Shown: one piece after another, positions 25,673 to 34,059 of the stretch | How positions within the stretch are numbered: position 1 is the first letter of the stretch | Layout: each line of letters begins with the position of its first letter | DNA from: Bog-159 sp963843255 | Lineage (GTDB): Bacteria; Acidobacteriota; Terriglobia; Bryobacterales; Bryobacteraceae | Assembly (NCBI GenBank): GCA_963843255.1 | Contig: CAWJJQ010000009.1 | Location: 992,001 to 1,056,000, forward strand | Length of the DNA stretch: 64,000 nucleotides | Direction of reading: 5' to 3' | Position numbers and translations under genes: made by a program | Notes under the pieces: generated by a model | Databases searched by the model: none | Seen by the model: the letters and a program-made list of their open reading frames with translations, nothing else | Told to the model about the DNA's origin: nothing

Positions 25673-27258
25673 GGTCTTGCCTCGGAGTCCGCGAACCGCT
25701 TGAAGAAACTGGTGGCGTTCCACTTCGGGCGAGCCGTCCGGTCGGCGACTACTTCGGCCAGGGCGCGGACCAGATCGTCGAACCGTGCCGCGCACTCCAG
25801 GTCCACAGGCTGCTTCAGATCGTCGGCCGGAGCATGATAGCGGTCCTTCAGCCAGTTCTTGGCGATCTTCTCTTCCGGCGATCCCTTCTCGTAGCCCACT
25901 TTCAACGCCAGCGCGGGGACGCCGCGGCGGATGAAACTGTACTGGTCGCTGCGAATGAAAATGTTGCGCTCAGGCTCCTGGTCGTCCTGCACCCGCACGC
26001 CATGCGCCAGCGCCACCGCGCGGATCTCTTCGCCCAAGTCCGATTCGTTCAGCCCGTACACCGTCACGCTGCGCAGCGGGAACAGCGGCAGGAACATGTC
26101 CATGTTCAGGTCCGCCACCATGCTCTCCGGCTTCACCGTGGGATGCGCGGCGAAGTAGCGCGACCCCAGCAGTCCCTTCTCTTCGCCGGTCACCGCGACG
26201 AACAACAGCGACCGGCGCAGCTTCGGCTTGGTATCGTTGAACGTCTCCGCGATATCCAGCAGCGCCGCCACGCCCGACGCATTATCCATGGCGCCGTTAT
26301 AGATCCGGTCGCCGTTGATAGGCTCGCCGATTCCCAGATGATCCAGATGCGCCGAAAGCACCACGTACTGATCCTTCAACACGGGGTCCGTGCCGGGAAG
26401 AATGCCGGCTACATTCTGCGATTCCACTTCCGACCGGTCCACCACCACCTTCGCAGTGAGAGAAGCGTGTAGCGGGAAACGCGGCAAAGGCTTGCCCGCA
26501 TCCACCAGCGCCACCAGATCGTCGAAGGAATGGCCGGAACCCGCGAACCACTTTCCAGCCTGTTCGGGGTTGAGCATGGCCGCAAATCGCAGACCGAATT
26601 GTTCAGACAATCCCGGGTCCGCCAGGCTCATGGAAGGCTGATGGCTGCCCAGCGCGATGCGCTGCCAGGGCAGATCCATGTGATGCGGATTGGGAATACT
26701 GATCGTTCCGATTACGCCCGCCCGCTCCAGGAACTTGCCGCGCTCCGTAGCGAATTGATAGTGCGAGCGCAGTGGCCCTGGAATATTCGACGGGCCGCCG
26801 CTCATGTACAAAACAATTTTGCCGCGCAGGTCGAGACCCGCCAGGTCGTCGTACTGCAACTCGGGCACAGTCAGCGCGTAGCCCGCAAACACCACTTCGG
26901 CGTTCACCGCGGGCGCGGGATCGACGCGCGTGCTGATAATGGCGTCCTGCCCCAACACCAGCTCCTCGGATTCGCCGTGGCGCACCAGCGTCATGCTCGA
27001 TTCATTTTCTTTGAGCCGCCGGACGTGAAAGTGTACCGGCTGGATGTAGCCGTCGGTGCCCGCCGGTTTCAAGCCCGCGCGCTCAAACTCGCCGGCTACG
27101 TACGCGGCGGCCTTGCGATGGCCCGCGCTGCCCGTATCCCGGCCTTCCAGTTTGTCGTCCGCCAGGTACAACACGTGGCCCCACCAGCGGCGCCCATCCG
27201 TGGTGCTGGCCAGCAATGCGGCGGCCAGCGTAGCGGCCAGTGTCACCCGGCGAATCAT
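25669..27258 (-). CDS. M28-family zinc aminopeptidase with PA domain
   Basis: A 529-residue secreted peptidase. Signal peptide at ~1-18, a PA-like insert (~90-250: VNAEVVFAGYALTVPELQYDD), then the M28 catalytic core. Zinc ligands and catalytic residues are in SAHLDHLG, GAMDNASG, VTGEEKGLLGS, LNMDMF and RYHAPADD. It removes N-terminal amino acids from peptides outside the cytoplasm. It overlaps the upstream DinB gene by 4 nt (ATGA) and the downstream propeller gene, giving a DinB-M28-propeller operon. Confidence 0.92.
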   Translation of the reverse strand: MIRRVTLAATLAAALLASTTDGRRWWGHVLYLADDKLEGRDTGSAGHRKAAAYVAGEFERAGLKPAGTDGYIQPVHFHVRRLKENESSMTLVRHGESEELVLGQDAIISTRVDPAPAVNAEVVFAGYALTVPELQYDDLAGLDLRGKIVLYMSGGPSNIPGPLRSHYQFATERGKFLERAGVIGTISIPNPHHMDLPWQRIALGSHQPSMSLADPGLSEQFGLRFAAMLNPEQAGKWFAGSGHSFDDLVALVDAGKPLPRFPLHASLTAKVVVDRSEVESQNVAGILPGTDPVLKDQYVVLSAHLDHLGIGEPINGDRIYNGAMDNASGVAALLDIAETFNDTKPKLRRSLLFVAVTGEEKGLLGSRYFAAHPTVKPESMVADLNMDMFLPLFPLRSVTVYGLNESDLGEEIRAVALAHGVRVQDDQEPERNIFIRSDQYSFIRRGVPALALKVGYEKGSPEEKIAKNWLKDRYHAPADDLKQPVDLECAARFDDLVRALAEVVADRTARPKWNATSFFKRFADSEARP

Positions 27259-27740
27259 TTCTTCCCCTTCGCCTTCTTGTATTCCTCGCGCACGCCCTGC
27301 ATCTGGCGCGCGTGATTCTCCGCATGCTGCGCCAGCACTTCCACCTGGTCGCGCAGCGTGATGGTCCCCCGTTCGTTGTGGTTACCCGTGCGCGTATAGG
27401 CGTCTTCGGGCAACTCCTTCAACAGCTCATAATTCTCGCTACGCAGGCGCCGGAAGGTTTCCAGCGATTGTTTGGGTTTGCGGCGCGCATAGTCCAGGTT
27501 CCGGGTCCAGGCGTCCTGGTCGAAAGCGATGATGGTGGGGTGCTCCTCCGCGATGATCTGGCGCAGGCGGTGCGCGCACACCAGCTCCGAATCCGCGACG
27601 TGCGCGATCAGTTGCCGGATGCTCCACTTTCCGGGTCCCGGCAAAAAGTCCTCTTCTTCACCGAAAACTCCCGTCAGCACCACGGCCAGCAGCTCCGGTC
27701 CCCGGCGAAAACGCTCCAGCAACTCCGGTATGTCGCTCAT
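27255..27740 (-). CDS. DinB-family protein
   Basis: A 161-residue DinB/DUF664-like four-helix protein. Metal-binding histidines are expected in IRQLIAHVADSE and VLAQHAENHARQMQ. The ATG at 27740 gives MSDIPELLERF; the open frame extends upstream without family-like sequence. First gene of an apparent DinB-M28-propeller operon (ATGA overlap with the peptidase). The 5' side carries repeat array 1. Confidence 0.85.
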   Translation of the reverse strand: MSDIPELLERFRRGPELLAVVLTGVFGEEEDFLPGPGKWSIRQLIAHVADSELVCAHRLRQIIAEEHPTIIAFDQDAWTRNLDYARRKPKQSLETFRRLRSENYELLKELPEDAYTRTGNHNERGTITLRDQVEVLAQHAENHARQMQGVREEYKKAKGKK

Positions 27741-27902
27741 CGGTGTCTCCGTGCTTCTAAGGAACTCGCTTCCAGGCTCTTTGTTTTCTGTGGCTTGCAA
27801 AACTCACAAAATGTCCGCTTTTCGAACAGACCGCGCCCATCCGGAAGCGGTTCCTCCCCCGTTTGGGCCCGCGCACACGCCGGCGCCTCGCTTCTAAGGA
27901 AC

Positions 27903-28090
27903 TCGCGCAAAACGGGGCGCCCCGCGCCGCTGTAAACTGCGGAGTTCCTATCCTAAATGGCGGCGCGGGATACGCGCCCCTTTGCGCTTCTAAGGAACCG
28001 CGCAAAACGGGGCCACGGCCGCGCCGCCACTATCCCGCGAGTTCCTATCCTTTTCTGGCGGCGCGGACACGCGCCCCTTTGCGCTTCTAA
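27903..28090. repeat. 94-bp palindromic repeat, array 1 (two units)
   Basis: Units start at 27903 and 27998. The first is type A (middle-stem arm CCCGCGCCGC), the second type B (CCGCGCCGCC). A degenerate partial unit is visible upstream at about 27820-27900. With it, the array fills the spacer 27741-28095 and stops 5 nt from the stop codon of the zinc-ribbon gene. See array 2 for the fold. Confidence 0.85.
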
Positions 28091-28095
28091 GTATT

Positions 28096-28197
28096 TTAAT
28101 AATAGTCCGCGCAGCTCAGGTAATATCCGCACTTCGGGCAAACCAGTTTGCATTTGTGCTGGACCAGGCGCGTGGAGCACACGGGACAATAGAGCAT
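28096..28197 (-). CDS. 33-residue zinc-ribbon microprotein
   Basis: ATG at 28197 encodes a 33-residue protein with two CxxC knuckles (CPVC near the start, CPKC at about residues 20-23), a further Cys near the end and the terminus CADYY. The spacing fits a rubredoxin-like zinc ribbon. Similar tiny proteins are, as I recall, frequent in Acidobacteria, with no known role. The frame stays open upstream but without convincing sequence. Too short for most gene callers. Confidence 0.6.
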   Translation of the reverse strand: MLYCPVCSTRLVQHKCKLVCPKCGYYLSCADYY

Positions 28198-28276
28198 GGG
28201 CTCGTCTTCGGACTTCTGCTCGGATGGCTGCACAAAGCTTAAGGCTATTATATCCGTATGAAAGTGGGCCGGCGCC

Positions 28277-29230
28277 TTGGATACGTTATTTGACGAACCT
28301 TCTACGTTCGACCGCGACGAACTGGCCGGGCGGCTCCGCGGTCTTGCCGGCGAGGGCATTTATATCGGAGGCAGCTCCTGGAAATACGAGGGATGGCTGG
28401 GCCAGGTCTACAGCCGAGGCAACTATCTTTCGCGCGGAAGGTTCTCGCGGAAGCTGTTCGAATCCACCTGCCTGAAAGAGTACGCTCAGACCTTCCCCAT
28501 CGTGTGCGGCGATTTCGCCTTCTACCAGTTCCCCACGCCCGAATTCTGGGCCAAGCTATTCGGTCTCACACCCGAAGGTTTCCAGTTCGCTTTCAAGGTG
28601 CCGGAACAGATTACCTGCAGAGTGTTTCCATCGCATGTGCGCTACGGTACGCAGGCCGGCCAGGAGAACGCGGAGTTTCTGAACGCGGCCATGCTGAAGG
28701 AGATGTTCCTGCGCCCGCTCTGGCCCCACCGGGCGAAGACCGCGCTGCTGATTTTCGAATTCGGCACCTTCGCTAAAAAATCCATTTCCGGGGTAGACGA
28801 ATTTGTCGCGCGGCTGGACCCGTTTCTGGCCGCCCTGCCGCCGCACTTCCGTTACGCCGTGGAAGTCCGCAACGCGGAGTTCCTGCACCCCGACTATTTC
28901 GCCTGCCTAAGGGCGCGCGGCGTGGCCCACGTCTATAATGCCTGGTCGCGCATGCCCGAGCTTGGCCAGCAGATCCAGATTCCGGAATCCGCCACCGCGG
29001 ACTTCCTGGTTTCGCGCGCGCTGCTACGCCAGGGCCGGCCCTATGAGGAGGCCGTGGCCAACTTCTCGCCCTACACCGAAATCCGCGATCCCAACCCCGC
29101 CGCGCGCGATGCCCTGCGCATCCTGATCCAGCGCGCCCATGACCAGCGCCACATGGCATTCCTGTTCGTGAACAACCGGCTGGAAGGTAATTCGCCCATG
29201 ACCATCATGGCCGTGACCGAGCCCGACTAA
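28277..29230 (+). CDS. DUF72-family protein (TIM-barrel)
   Basis: A 317-residue DUF72/YecE-like protein: IYIGGSSWKYEGWLGQVYS, FYQFPTPEFWAKLFGLTPEGF, FAFKVPEQIT, RYAVEVRNAEFL and HMAFLFVNNRLEGNSP. The fold is a TIM barrel of unknown activity. The start is TTG at 28277; it overlaps a short leader-type frame (ATG at 28259, 11 codons) that follows a TATTAT hexamer. Function cannot be inferred; the family call is strong. Confidence 0.85.
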   Translation: MDTLFDEPSTFDRDELAGRLRGLAGEGIYIGGSSWKYEGWLGQVYSRGNYLSRGRFSRKLFESTCLKEYAQTFPIVCGDFAFYQFPTPEFWAKLFGLTPEGFQFAFKVPEQITCRVFPSHVRYGTQAGQENAEFLNAAMLKEMFLRPLWPHRAKTALLIFEFGTFAKKSISGVDEFVARLDPFLAALPPHFRYAVEVRNAEFLHPDYFACLRARGVAHVYNAWSRMPELGQQIQIPESATADFLVSRALLRQGRPYEEAVANFSPYTEIRDPNPAARDALRILIQRAHDQRHMAFLFVNNRLEGNSPMTIMAVTEPD

Positions 29231-29793
29231 CGTTCCAGGCTCCGCAGCCAGGCCAGTTCCTTCCGCTTCTTCCGCCAGTACCAGAACCCGGCCGTGGAAA
29301 GTGCGATCGTAAAAAGCCAGATGCAATCTATAAAAACGGAGCTGAACCACAGCCACGACCCCAGCGTCATTCCCTGCACCGATTCCCTGTAGACCCAGCC
29401 CAGGCAGAATGCCATTTCGACCGCGTACAGGCCGGCGCCGAACAGGACCGCGGACATCTGGGACCGGCAGCGTTTGATCAGCAGCTCGATATAACCCGCC
29501 GTATCCATAGCCGCGGGCGATCCCAGACCCCGGTTCGTGGTCAGCCGGAACGCCCAGGCGGCGGCTATGAACAGCCACGTGACCGCCGCCAGCACCACCA
29601 TTGCCGGACGCGGCATGCGCGCCGCCAAAATGATCACCGCGCCGCCGATCCCGACCGTGACCAACACATCTGCCGCCAGCATGACGCGCATCCAGCGGTC
29701 CTGGCGCTCTACGCGCCGGCGCAGGTCTGGCGGCACCGCGTCGTCCGACTGCCACTCTCCCCGCCACTTCTCCAGTTCCGTATCCAGGTTCAT
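29227..29793 (-). CDS. Membrane protein, probable partner of the adjacent sigma factor
   Basis: A 188-residue protein with a cytoplasmic N-terminus (LEKWRGEWQSDDAVPPDLRRRVERQ) and four hydrophobic helices (~38-58, 65-83, 112-135, 146-168), ending in a basic tail. It overlaps the sigma-factor gene by 4 nt (ATGA), the arrangement of anti-sigma or sigma-linked membrane proteins. A similar pair is at 34563-35697, where the membrane protein has the same kind of topology. No classical anti-sigma zinc motif is seen. Confidence 0.75.
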   Translation of the reverse strand: MNLDTELEKWRGEWQSDDAVPPDLRRRVERQDRWMRVMLAADVLVTVGIGGAVIILAARMPRPAMVVLAAVTWLFIAAAWAFRLTTNRGLGSPAAMDTAGYIELLIKRCRSQMSAVLFGAGLYAVEMAFCLGWVYRESVQGMTLGSWLWFSSVFIDCIWLFTIALSTAGFWYWRKKRKELAWLRSLER

Positions 29794-30353
29794 TTCCGCG
29801 GCTCCAATGATTCCCGCAACAACTGCCGCGCGCGGCTCAGGCGCGCGCCCACATTGCTTTCCGAAATGCCCAGCACTTCCGCGATCTCACCATATCCCAT
29901 GCCTTCGAGCGCCAGTGTGATCACTTGCCTGTAAAGGAGGGGCAAGCGATGCACTGCGCGGCGCAGGCGCTCGACGGCCTGTTCGCGCGCCAGGCCCGCC
30001 TCGGGATCGGGTGCCGGATCGGGCGCATCCACCGCTTCGCCCGCCGCCTGAAACCGCGCCCGGTTGCGCGCCAGGTAAGCGATCGCGCGATTGTGCGCGA
30101 TGCGGAACAGAAACGTGCGCGCGGAGCACTCGCCGCGAAAGGTGCGCAACGCCTGCCACACCGCCAGTGCGATTTCCTGCAACAGATCGTCGCGATCACC
30201 GCGCGTGTTCGTGTAGCTGGCCGCCAGCCGCGCGAGCGCGGGTCCGTTGGCAGCCAGCAACCGGTCGAATTCCTGCTCCTGGGTGGCGCGGTCCAAAGTG
30301 GCGATCAGCTCCACGTCCGCAAATGCGGCGTCAGCTTCCGTACACGATTTCAT
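29790..30353 (-). CDS. ECF-type RNA polymerase sigma factor
   Basis: A 187-residue sigma70-family protein. Region 2 is at about 40-100 (DRDDLLQEIALAVWQAL, RTFLFRIAHNRAIAYL) and region 4 at about 130-180 (LPLLYRQVITLALEGMGYGEIAEVLGIS). The ATG at 30353 overlaps the end of the upstream ABC permease gene by 23 nt; the gene is third in the operon natA-natB-sigma-membrane protein. Likely an ECF of the acidobacterial type; signal unknown. Confidence 0.9.
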   Translation of the reverse strand: MKSCTEADAAFADVELIATLDRATQEQEFDRLLAANGPALARLAASYTNTRGDRDDLLQEIALAVWQALRTFRGECSARTFLFRIAHNRAIAYLARNRARFQAAGEAVDAPDPAPDPEAGLAREQAVERLRRAVHRLPLLYRQVITLALEGMGYGEIAEVLGISESNVGARLSRARQLLRESLEPRK

Positions 30354-31098
30354 CACGGTGCAACCTGTTGGCGGCGATCTCCAATACCAGCAGGGCCAGT
30401 CCGGCTGTGAAGCAGCCCAGCGCGGCAGCCTCCCCGAACCCCGCGCCCGCACCCTTCAGCCAGTGTTCGAGCTGCCACTGCTGCCCGACTACCGGAGCCC
30501 ACGCGCACCAGCGGCCCGCGGCCTTCGGGAAAAATGTCAGAAACAGGCCTAGCCCCATGGGCAGGAAGACCAACATCGACAAGTACGTTTGCGCCTCTTT
30601 CGCCGCTCGGCAAACGGTCGAAATGGTCAATTGGAGCGATGCCGCCAGCAGCGCCAACGGCACCAGTCCGGCACACAGGCCAAATAGAAGCAGCAGCGGA
30701 TGCTTCGCCGGAACGCTTCCCGCCCGCACAAAAACCAGCGCGAACCCAAGCAGATTGATGATCAGCCCGGCCACCGAAAACAGGCTCACGGCCAGCCATT
30801 TCCCTACGACGATGTCCCGCCGCGGCACCGGGTTCAGCAACAGGGGCAGCAGGGACTGGCGCTCGCGCTCCCCGGCCACCGTGTCCATGGCCACGTTCAT
30901 TCCCCCGACGAACGCCGAAACCAGCGTGAACACCGAAATCATGGCGATCAGCACCCCGTCCACTTTGGTCGTCAGCGAGACCATGAAGACCACCGCCGGC
31001 CCCATGAGTGCGTACATCAGCGAAGAAATCAGCGAGCGCCGGTCGCGCAGGCTGTCGATCACTTCCTTGCGTGCCACGATCAAGCTTGGGCTCAACAT
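30331..31098 (-). CDS. ABC-2 type permease, NatB-like
   Basis: A 255-residue permease. After RKEVIDSLRDRRSL there are six hydrophobic segments (first MYALMGPAVVFMVSL, last GCFTAGLALLVLEIA) and the cytosolic ERERQSLLPLLLNPVPRRDIVVGKW loop typical of NatB/CcmB-like exporters. It overlaps the ATPase gene by 7 nt and the sigma gene by 23 nt. With the ATPase it forms a two-component exporter (Na+ or drug in NatAB; substrate here unknown). Confidence 0.85.
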   Translation of the reverse strand: MLSPSLIVARKEVIDSLRDRRSLISSLMYALMGPAVVFMVSLTTKVDGVLIAMISVFTLVSAFVGGMNVAMDTVAGERERQSLLPLLLNPVPRRDIVVGKWLAVSLFSVAGLIINLLGFALVFVRAGSVPAKHPLLLLFGLCAGLVPLALLAASLQLTISTVCRAAKEAQTYLSMLVFLPMGLGLFLTFFPKAAGRWCAWAPVVGQQWQLEHWLKGAGAGFGEAAALGCFTAGLALLVLEIAANRLHRDEIVYGS

Positions 31099-31793
31099 AC
31101 GGCATGCTCCTGACTGCACGTCAATTTAACGAAAGCATCCTCCAGCGAAGCGCTATCCGTCTCGCTGCAAAGCCCGGCCGGCGATCCTTGGGCCACTACC
31201 CGCCCGCCATCGACGATCACCACCTGGTCGCACAGCGTCCGCACTTCGTCCAGCACGTGGCTCGAAAACACCACGCACACCCCCGCGTCGCGCAATCGCC
31301 GCAGGAAATCGCGCAGCGATCGTACCGTAGGCACGTCCAGCCCATTGGTCGGCTCATCCAGCAGCAGGTTGCGCGGCGCGTGCAGGATAGCCCGGCCCAG
31401 TGCCGTCTTCATGCGTTCGCCCTGGGAGAACCCGGCGGTGCGCCGGTCCGCAATGGATGCCAGCCCCAGCGTGGCCGTCACCTCGTCCGTGCGCCGCGCG
31501 ACGGTGTCCGGCGGCATCCCCCGCAGCGCCCCGAAATAGGCTAGGTTCTCGCGCACCGTGAGCCGGGGATAGATTCCCATGTGGTCGAGCAGCGCGCCCA
31601 GCGGGCCGCCTTCCACCGTCACTGTGCCGGAATCCGGCTGCAATGCGCCGCAGATCATGCGCAGCGTAGTGGTCTTTCCGGCGCCGTTCGCTCCTAGAAG
31701 ACCGGTTATAGCCCCATCCGGCGCAGTGAACGACAGGCCGTTCACCACCCGGCGGCCATGGAAGCTTTTGACAAGTTCTTGTACCTGGATCAT
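31092..31793 (-). CDS. ABC transporter ATP-binding protein, NatA-like
   Basis: A 233-residue ABC ATPase with Walker A GANGAGKT (~35-42), signature FSQGERMK, Walker B NLLLDEP, the D-loop NGLD and the switch His in SSHVLDEV. It is the first gene of the natA-natB-sigma-membrane operon. The signature is SQGER rather than SGGQR, a variation seen in NatA-type proteins. Its start is 65 nt from the divergent TIG-domain gene. Confidence 0.9.
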   Translation of the reverse strand: MIQVQELVKSFHGRRVVNGLSFTAPDGAITGLLGANGAGKTTTLRMICGALQPDSGTVTVEGGPLGALLDHMGIYPRLTVRENLAYFGALRGMPPDTVARRTDEVTATLGLASIADRRTAGFSQGERMKTALGRAILHAPRNLLLDEPTNGLDVPTVRSLRDFLRRLRDAGVCVVFSSHVLDEVRTLCDQVVIVDGGRVVAQGSPAGLCSETDSASLEDAFVKLTCSQEHAVC

Positions 31794-31858
31794 ATCTTTC
31801 GCTGGTATAGTCCGCGCCGCCAGGATTACCTTACAAGAACTTCACGAGAGATGATATT

Positions 31859-32749
31859 ATGCATGTTCCGTTACATTCACCGCTTGGGCTGTTTCCCGAA
31901 TCAGCTTTTCAATCGAAAATGACCGCTGTTGCGTGTAGAGTTCTGTCCGCTGGCCTGATTGCGTGGGGACTTGGGCCCTTGGGCGCCAGTGTGACCGAAG
32001 CGCCCGCGATCCTAAGCGCCACAGTGGATTACTCAGGCAACCAGGTCACCATCAAAGGCACCCATTTCAGCCCTGCCGGGGAAGCGCCCACCGTCGCCAT
32101 CGACACCGCACCGCTGCCGTTGGTGTCCTTCACAGACGAGACCGTCGCCGTGAATTTGCCCGCCGTGTGGGCAACAGGATCCTATCTCCTGGCCGTCACC
32201 AACAGCAATCATCAAACCGGCGTCTACCGCATGACGCTGGAAGCCTCGCTCGATAAGCTGCGCTATCACGCCCGGGCGATTTATATGCCCCTCCCGCTGG
32301 CGGGAAACTTCGCTTACGCCGGAGTACTGCAGGAGCTGAATGCACCGCGTGAATGGGGAGACGGCGCGGCCGCGTACGGACGCCGGCTGGCCTCCACCGA
32401 AGGCGCTACCGTGATCCATACCGTGCTGGCTTTCGGCCTGGATTCGGCGCTACATGAGGATCCCCGGTATTTTCCGTCCTTGCGGAGAGGCTTTTTCCGC
32501 CGCATCGCGCATGCCGCGCGAGGCACCTTCATGACCCGCACGGACACCGGCGGCGAAACCGTATCGGCGTGGCGGTTTGGCAGCGCGTATGGCGAAAATT
32601 TCCTGTCCAATCTCTGGTACCCGCACCGCCTCGATACGGTGCGGCTGGGCTTCATCCAGGGGTCCGTCCGCATGGGATTCGACCTGATTACCAATCTTTC
32701 GTCGGAATTCTGGCCGGATCTCCGAAAAAAGCTCCTCCGCCGCAACTGA
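31859..32749 (+). CDS. Secreted protein with IPT/TIG-like domain and acidobacterial C-terminal domain
   Basis: Up to 296 residues. A signal sequence lies around residues 21-44 (MTAVACRVLSAGLIAWGLG), so translation may begin at the second ATG (31919) although GAGAG precedes the first. Residues ~50-125 read as an IPT/TIG-like beta-sandwich (ILSATVDYSGNQVTIKGTHF). The remainder (EWGDGAAAYGRRLASTEG, LHEDPRYFPS, EFWPDLRKKLL) matches a domain I have seen only as uncharacterised acidobacterial protein. Surface role assumed. Confidence 0.65.
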   Translation: MHVPLHSPLGLFPESAFQSKMTAVACRVLSAGLIAWGLGPLGASVTEAPAILSATVDYSGNQVTIKGTHFSPAGEAPTVAIDTAPLPLVSFTDETVAVNLPAVWATGSYLLAVTNSNHQTGVYRMTLEASLDKLRYHARAIYMPLPLAGNFAYAGVLQELNAPREWGDGAAAYGRRLASTEGATVIHTVLAFGLDSALHEDPRYFPSLRRGFFRRIAHAARGTFMTRTDTGGETVSAWRFGSAYGENFLSNLWYPHRLDTVRLGFIQGSVRMGFDLITNLSSEFWPDLRKKLLRRN

Positions 32750-32801
32750 CCTCCCCAACCACCGCTTTGGTTCCGCGTCTAAGGGAACGGGAGCAAACTC
32801 C

Positions 32802-33578
32802 ATGAACAGGATCTTGATTGTGGCCATGTGCCTGGCGCCCGCCGCGCTGGCGCAGGAAAAGCGAATGAGCTGTGACGACGACCACGGCTGGCGGGAACGC
32901 GGTCATTACTGCGAAATGCGTGAAGTGACCGTGCCGGCCGGCGGCCATCTCGACGTGGATGGCGGAACCAACGGCGGCATCTCGATCAAAGGATCGAACC
33001 GCAGCGACATCCTGGTGCGCAGCAGAGTGGAAGCGTATCGCGACGATGAATCCGATTCGCGGCAAGTGGTGGCCGCTATTCACGTGGAGACTGCCAGCGG
33101 GCGTGTACGCGCCACTGGACCTACTATGGAGAGGCACGGCTGGAGTGTCAGTTACGAGATCTTTGTGCCCGCGAAAACCGACCTGGTGCTACGGACACAT
33201 AACGGCGGGATCGACATGAAAGACGTCCAGGGCCACATACAGTTCGAGGCCACCAACGGCGGCGTAACGCTCGACAGGCTGGCAGGCTCGGTCGAGGGCC
33301 ACACCACCAACGGCGGGGTTCACCTGGAACTGGCGTCCGACCACTGGGAGGGTGACCGTTGCGATGTGTCAACCACCAACGGCGGTGTGACCATCATGGT
33401 CCCTTCCAAATACTCGGCGCACCTGGAGACCGGCACGGTGAACGGAGGCGTTCGCATCGATTTCCCCGTGACGGTGCAGGGTGAAATTAACCGGCAGATC
33501 GCCGTGGACCTTGGCTCCGGCGGCAACCTGGTGCGCGCCACCACCACCAACGGCGGCGTGCGCGTCGAACGCATGTAA
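32802..33578 (+). CDS. DUF4097-type secreted beta-strand repeat protein
   Basis: A 258-residue protein with signal peptide (~1-17, AALAQ) and a right-handed beta-structure built on recurring TNGG motifs (DGGTNGGISIKG, THNGGIDMKD, TNGGVTLDRL, TTNGGVHLEL, TTNGGVTIMV, GTVNGGVRIDF, TTNGGVRVERM), about one every 20-25 residues. This is the DUF4097/adhesin-like putative repeat. Function unknown. It ends just before the three-hairpin element and is convergent with the next gene. Confidence 0.85.
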   Translation: MNRILIVAMCLAPAALAQEKRMSCDDDHGWRERGHYCEMREVTVPAGGHLDVDGGTNGGISIKGSNRSDILVRSRVEAYRDDESDSRQVVAAIHVETASGRVRATGPTMERHGWSVSYEIFVPAKTDLVLRTHNGGIDMKDVQGHIQFEATNGGVTLDRLAGSVEGHTTNGGVHLELASDHWEGDRCDVSTTNGGVTIMVPSKYSAHLETGTVNGGVRIDFPVTVQGEINRQIAVDLGSGGNLVRATTTNGGVRVERM

Positions 33579-33586
33579 CCGTTGTC

Positions 33587-33658
33587 GTGGGGCAGGCCCG
33601 TGGCCTGCGCGGGGCTCTAAGCCCCGCAAGACCGCCGCAGGCAGAGTGCCTGCCCCAC
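33587..33658. repeat. 72-bp cloverleaf-like palindromic element (three hairpins inside 10-bp inverted arms)
   Basis: Outer arms GTGGGGCAGG (33587-33596) and CCTGCCCCAC (33649-33658) are perfectly complementary. Inside are three consecutive perfect hairpins: GCAGGCC/GGCCTGC (33592-33608), GCGGGGCT/AGCCCCGC with loop CTA (33609-33627) and GCAGGCA/TGCCTGC with loop GAG (33637-33653). It fills the spacer between two convergent genes. A related but less regular copy may be at 46746-46797. Probably a REP-like or bidirectional termination element; no T-tract. Confidence 0.75.
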
Positions 33659-33659
33659 A

Positions 33660-34031
33660 CTACTGGGCGCGCTTGGCGGTGAATTCCTGGCCCTGGCCCT
33701 CGCCACCCTCACGCATTCTGGTGAATTTGATCTCGTCGCCGGAAACCGTTCCTTTGTACGTCAGTTTCACCGTGTTCCCGTTGAATTCCATAGTCTGGCT
33801 GAAGGAGATCTGATCCCCATCGATTTTGCCTTCGGAAATCGGGTTGTCTCCGCGGGGGCTGCTCACCGTGCCGGTTACCGTCCCCCCGTCAGCCTTTAAA
33901 TTGAAGGTTGCTTCGCGTGTCTGTCCGTTACGGCCGGGCACTTGAGCGGTCCACTTGCCCGTAATATCCGCGGCCAGCATAGTGATCGCAAGCAAGCCGG
34001 AAAGAAAGCCTAAAGTCAGTAGTCTGCGCAT
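33660..34031 (-). CDS. Small secreted beta-barrel protein of unknown function
   Basis: A 123-residue protein with a signal peptide (~1-21, MLAADI) followed by alternating strands: ITGKWTAQVPGRNGQTREATF, GGTVTGTVSSPRG, EGKIDGDQISFSQTM, LTYKGTVSGDEIKFTR. This lipocalin-like single-domain pattern is common in Acidobacteria and Planctomycetes and has no known function. It is convergent with the DUF4097 gene. Confidence 0.8.
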   Translation of the reverse strand: MRRLLTLGFLSGLLAITMLAADITGKWTAQVPGRNGQTREATFNLKADGGTVTGTVSSPRGDNPISEGKIDGDQISFSQTMEFNGNTVKLTYKGTVSGDEIKFTRMREGGEGQGQEFTAKRAQ

Positions 34032-34059
34032 GTCAAAAGGGCGTTTACAGGCGCCTCAA

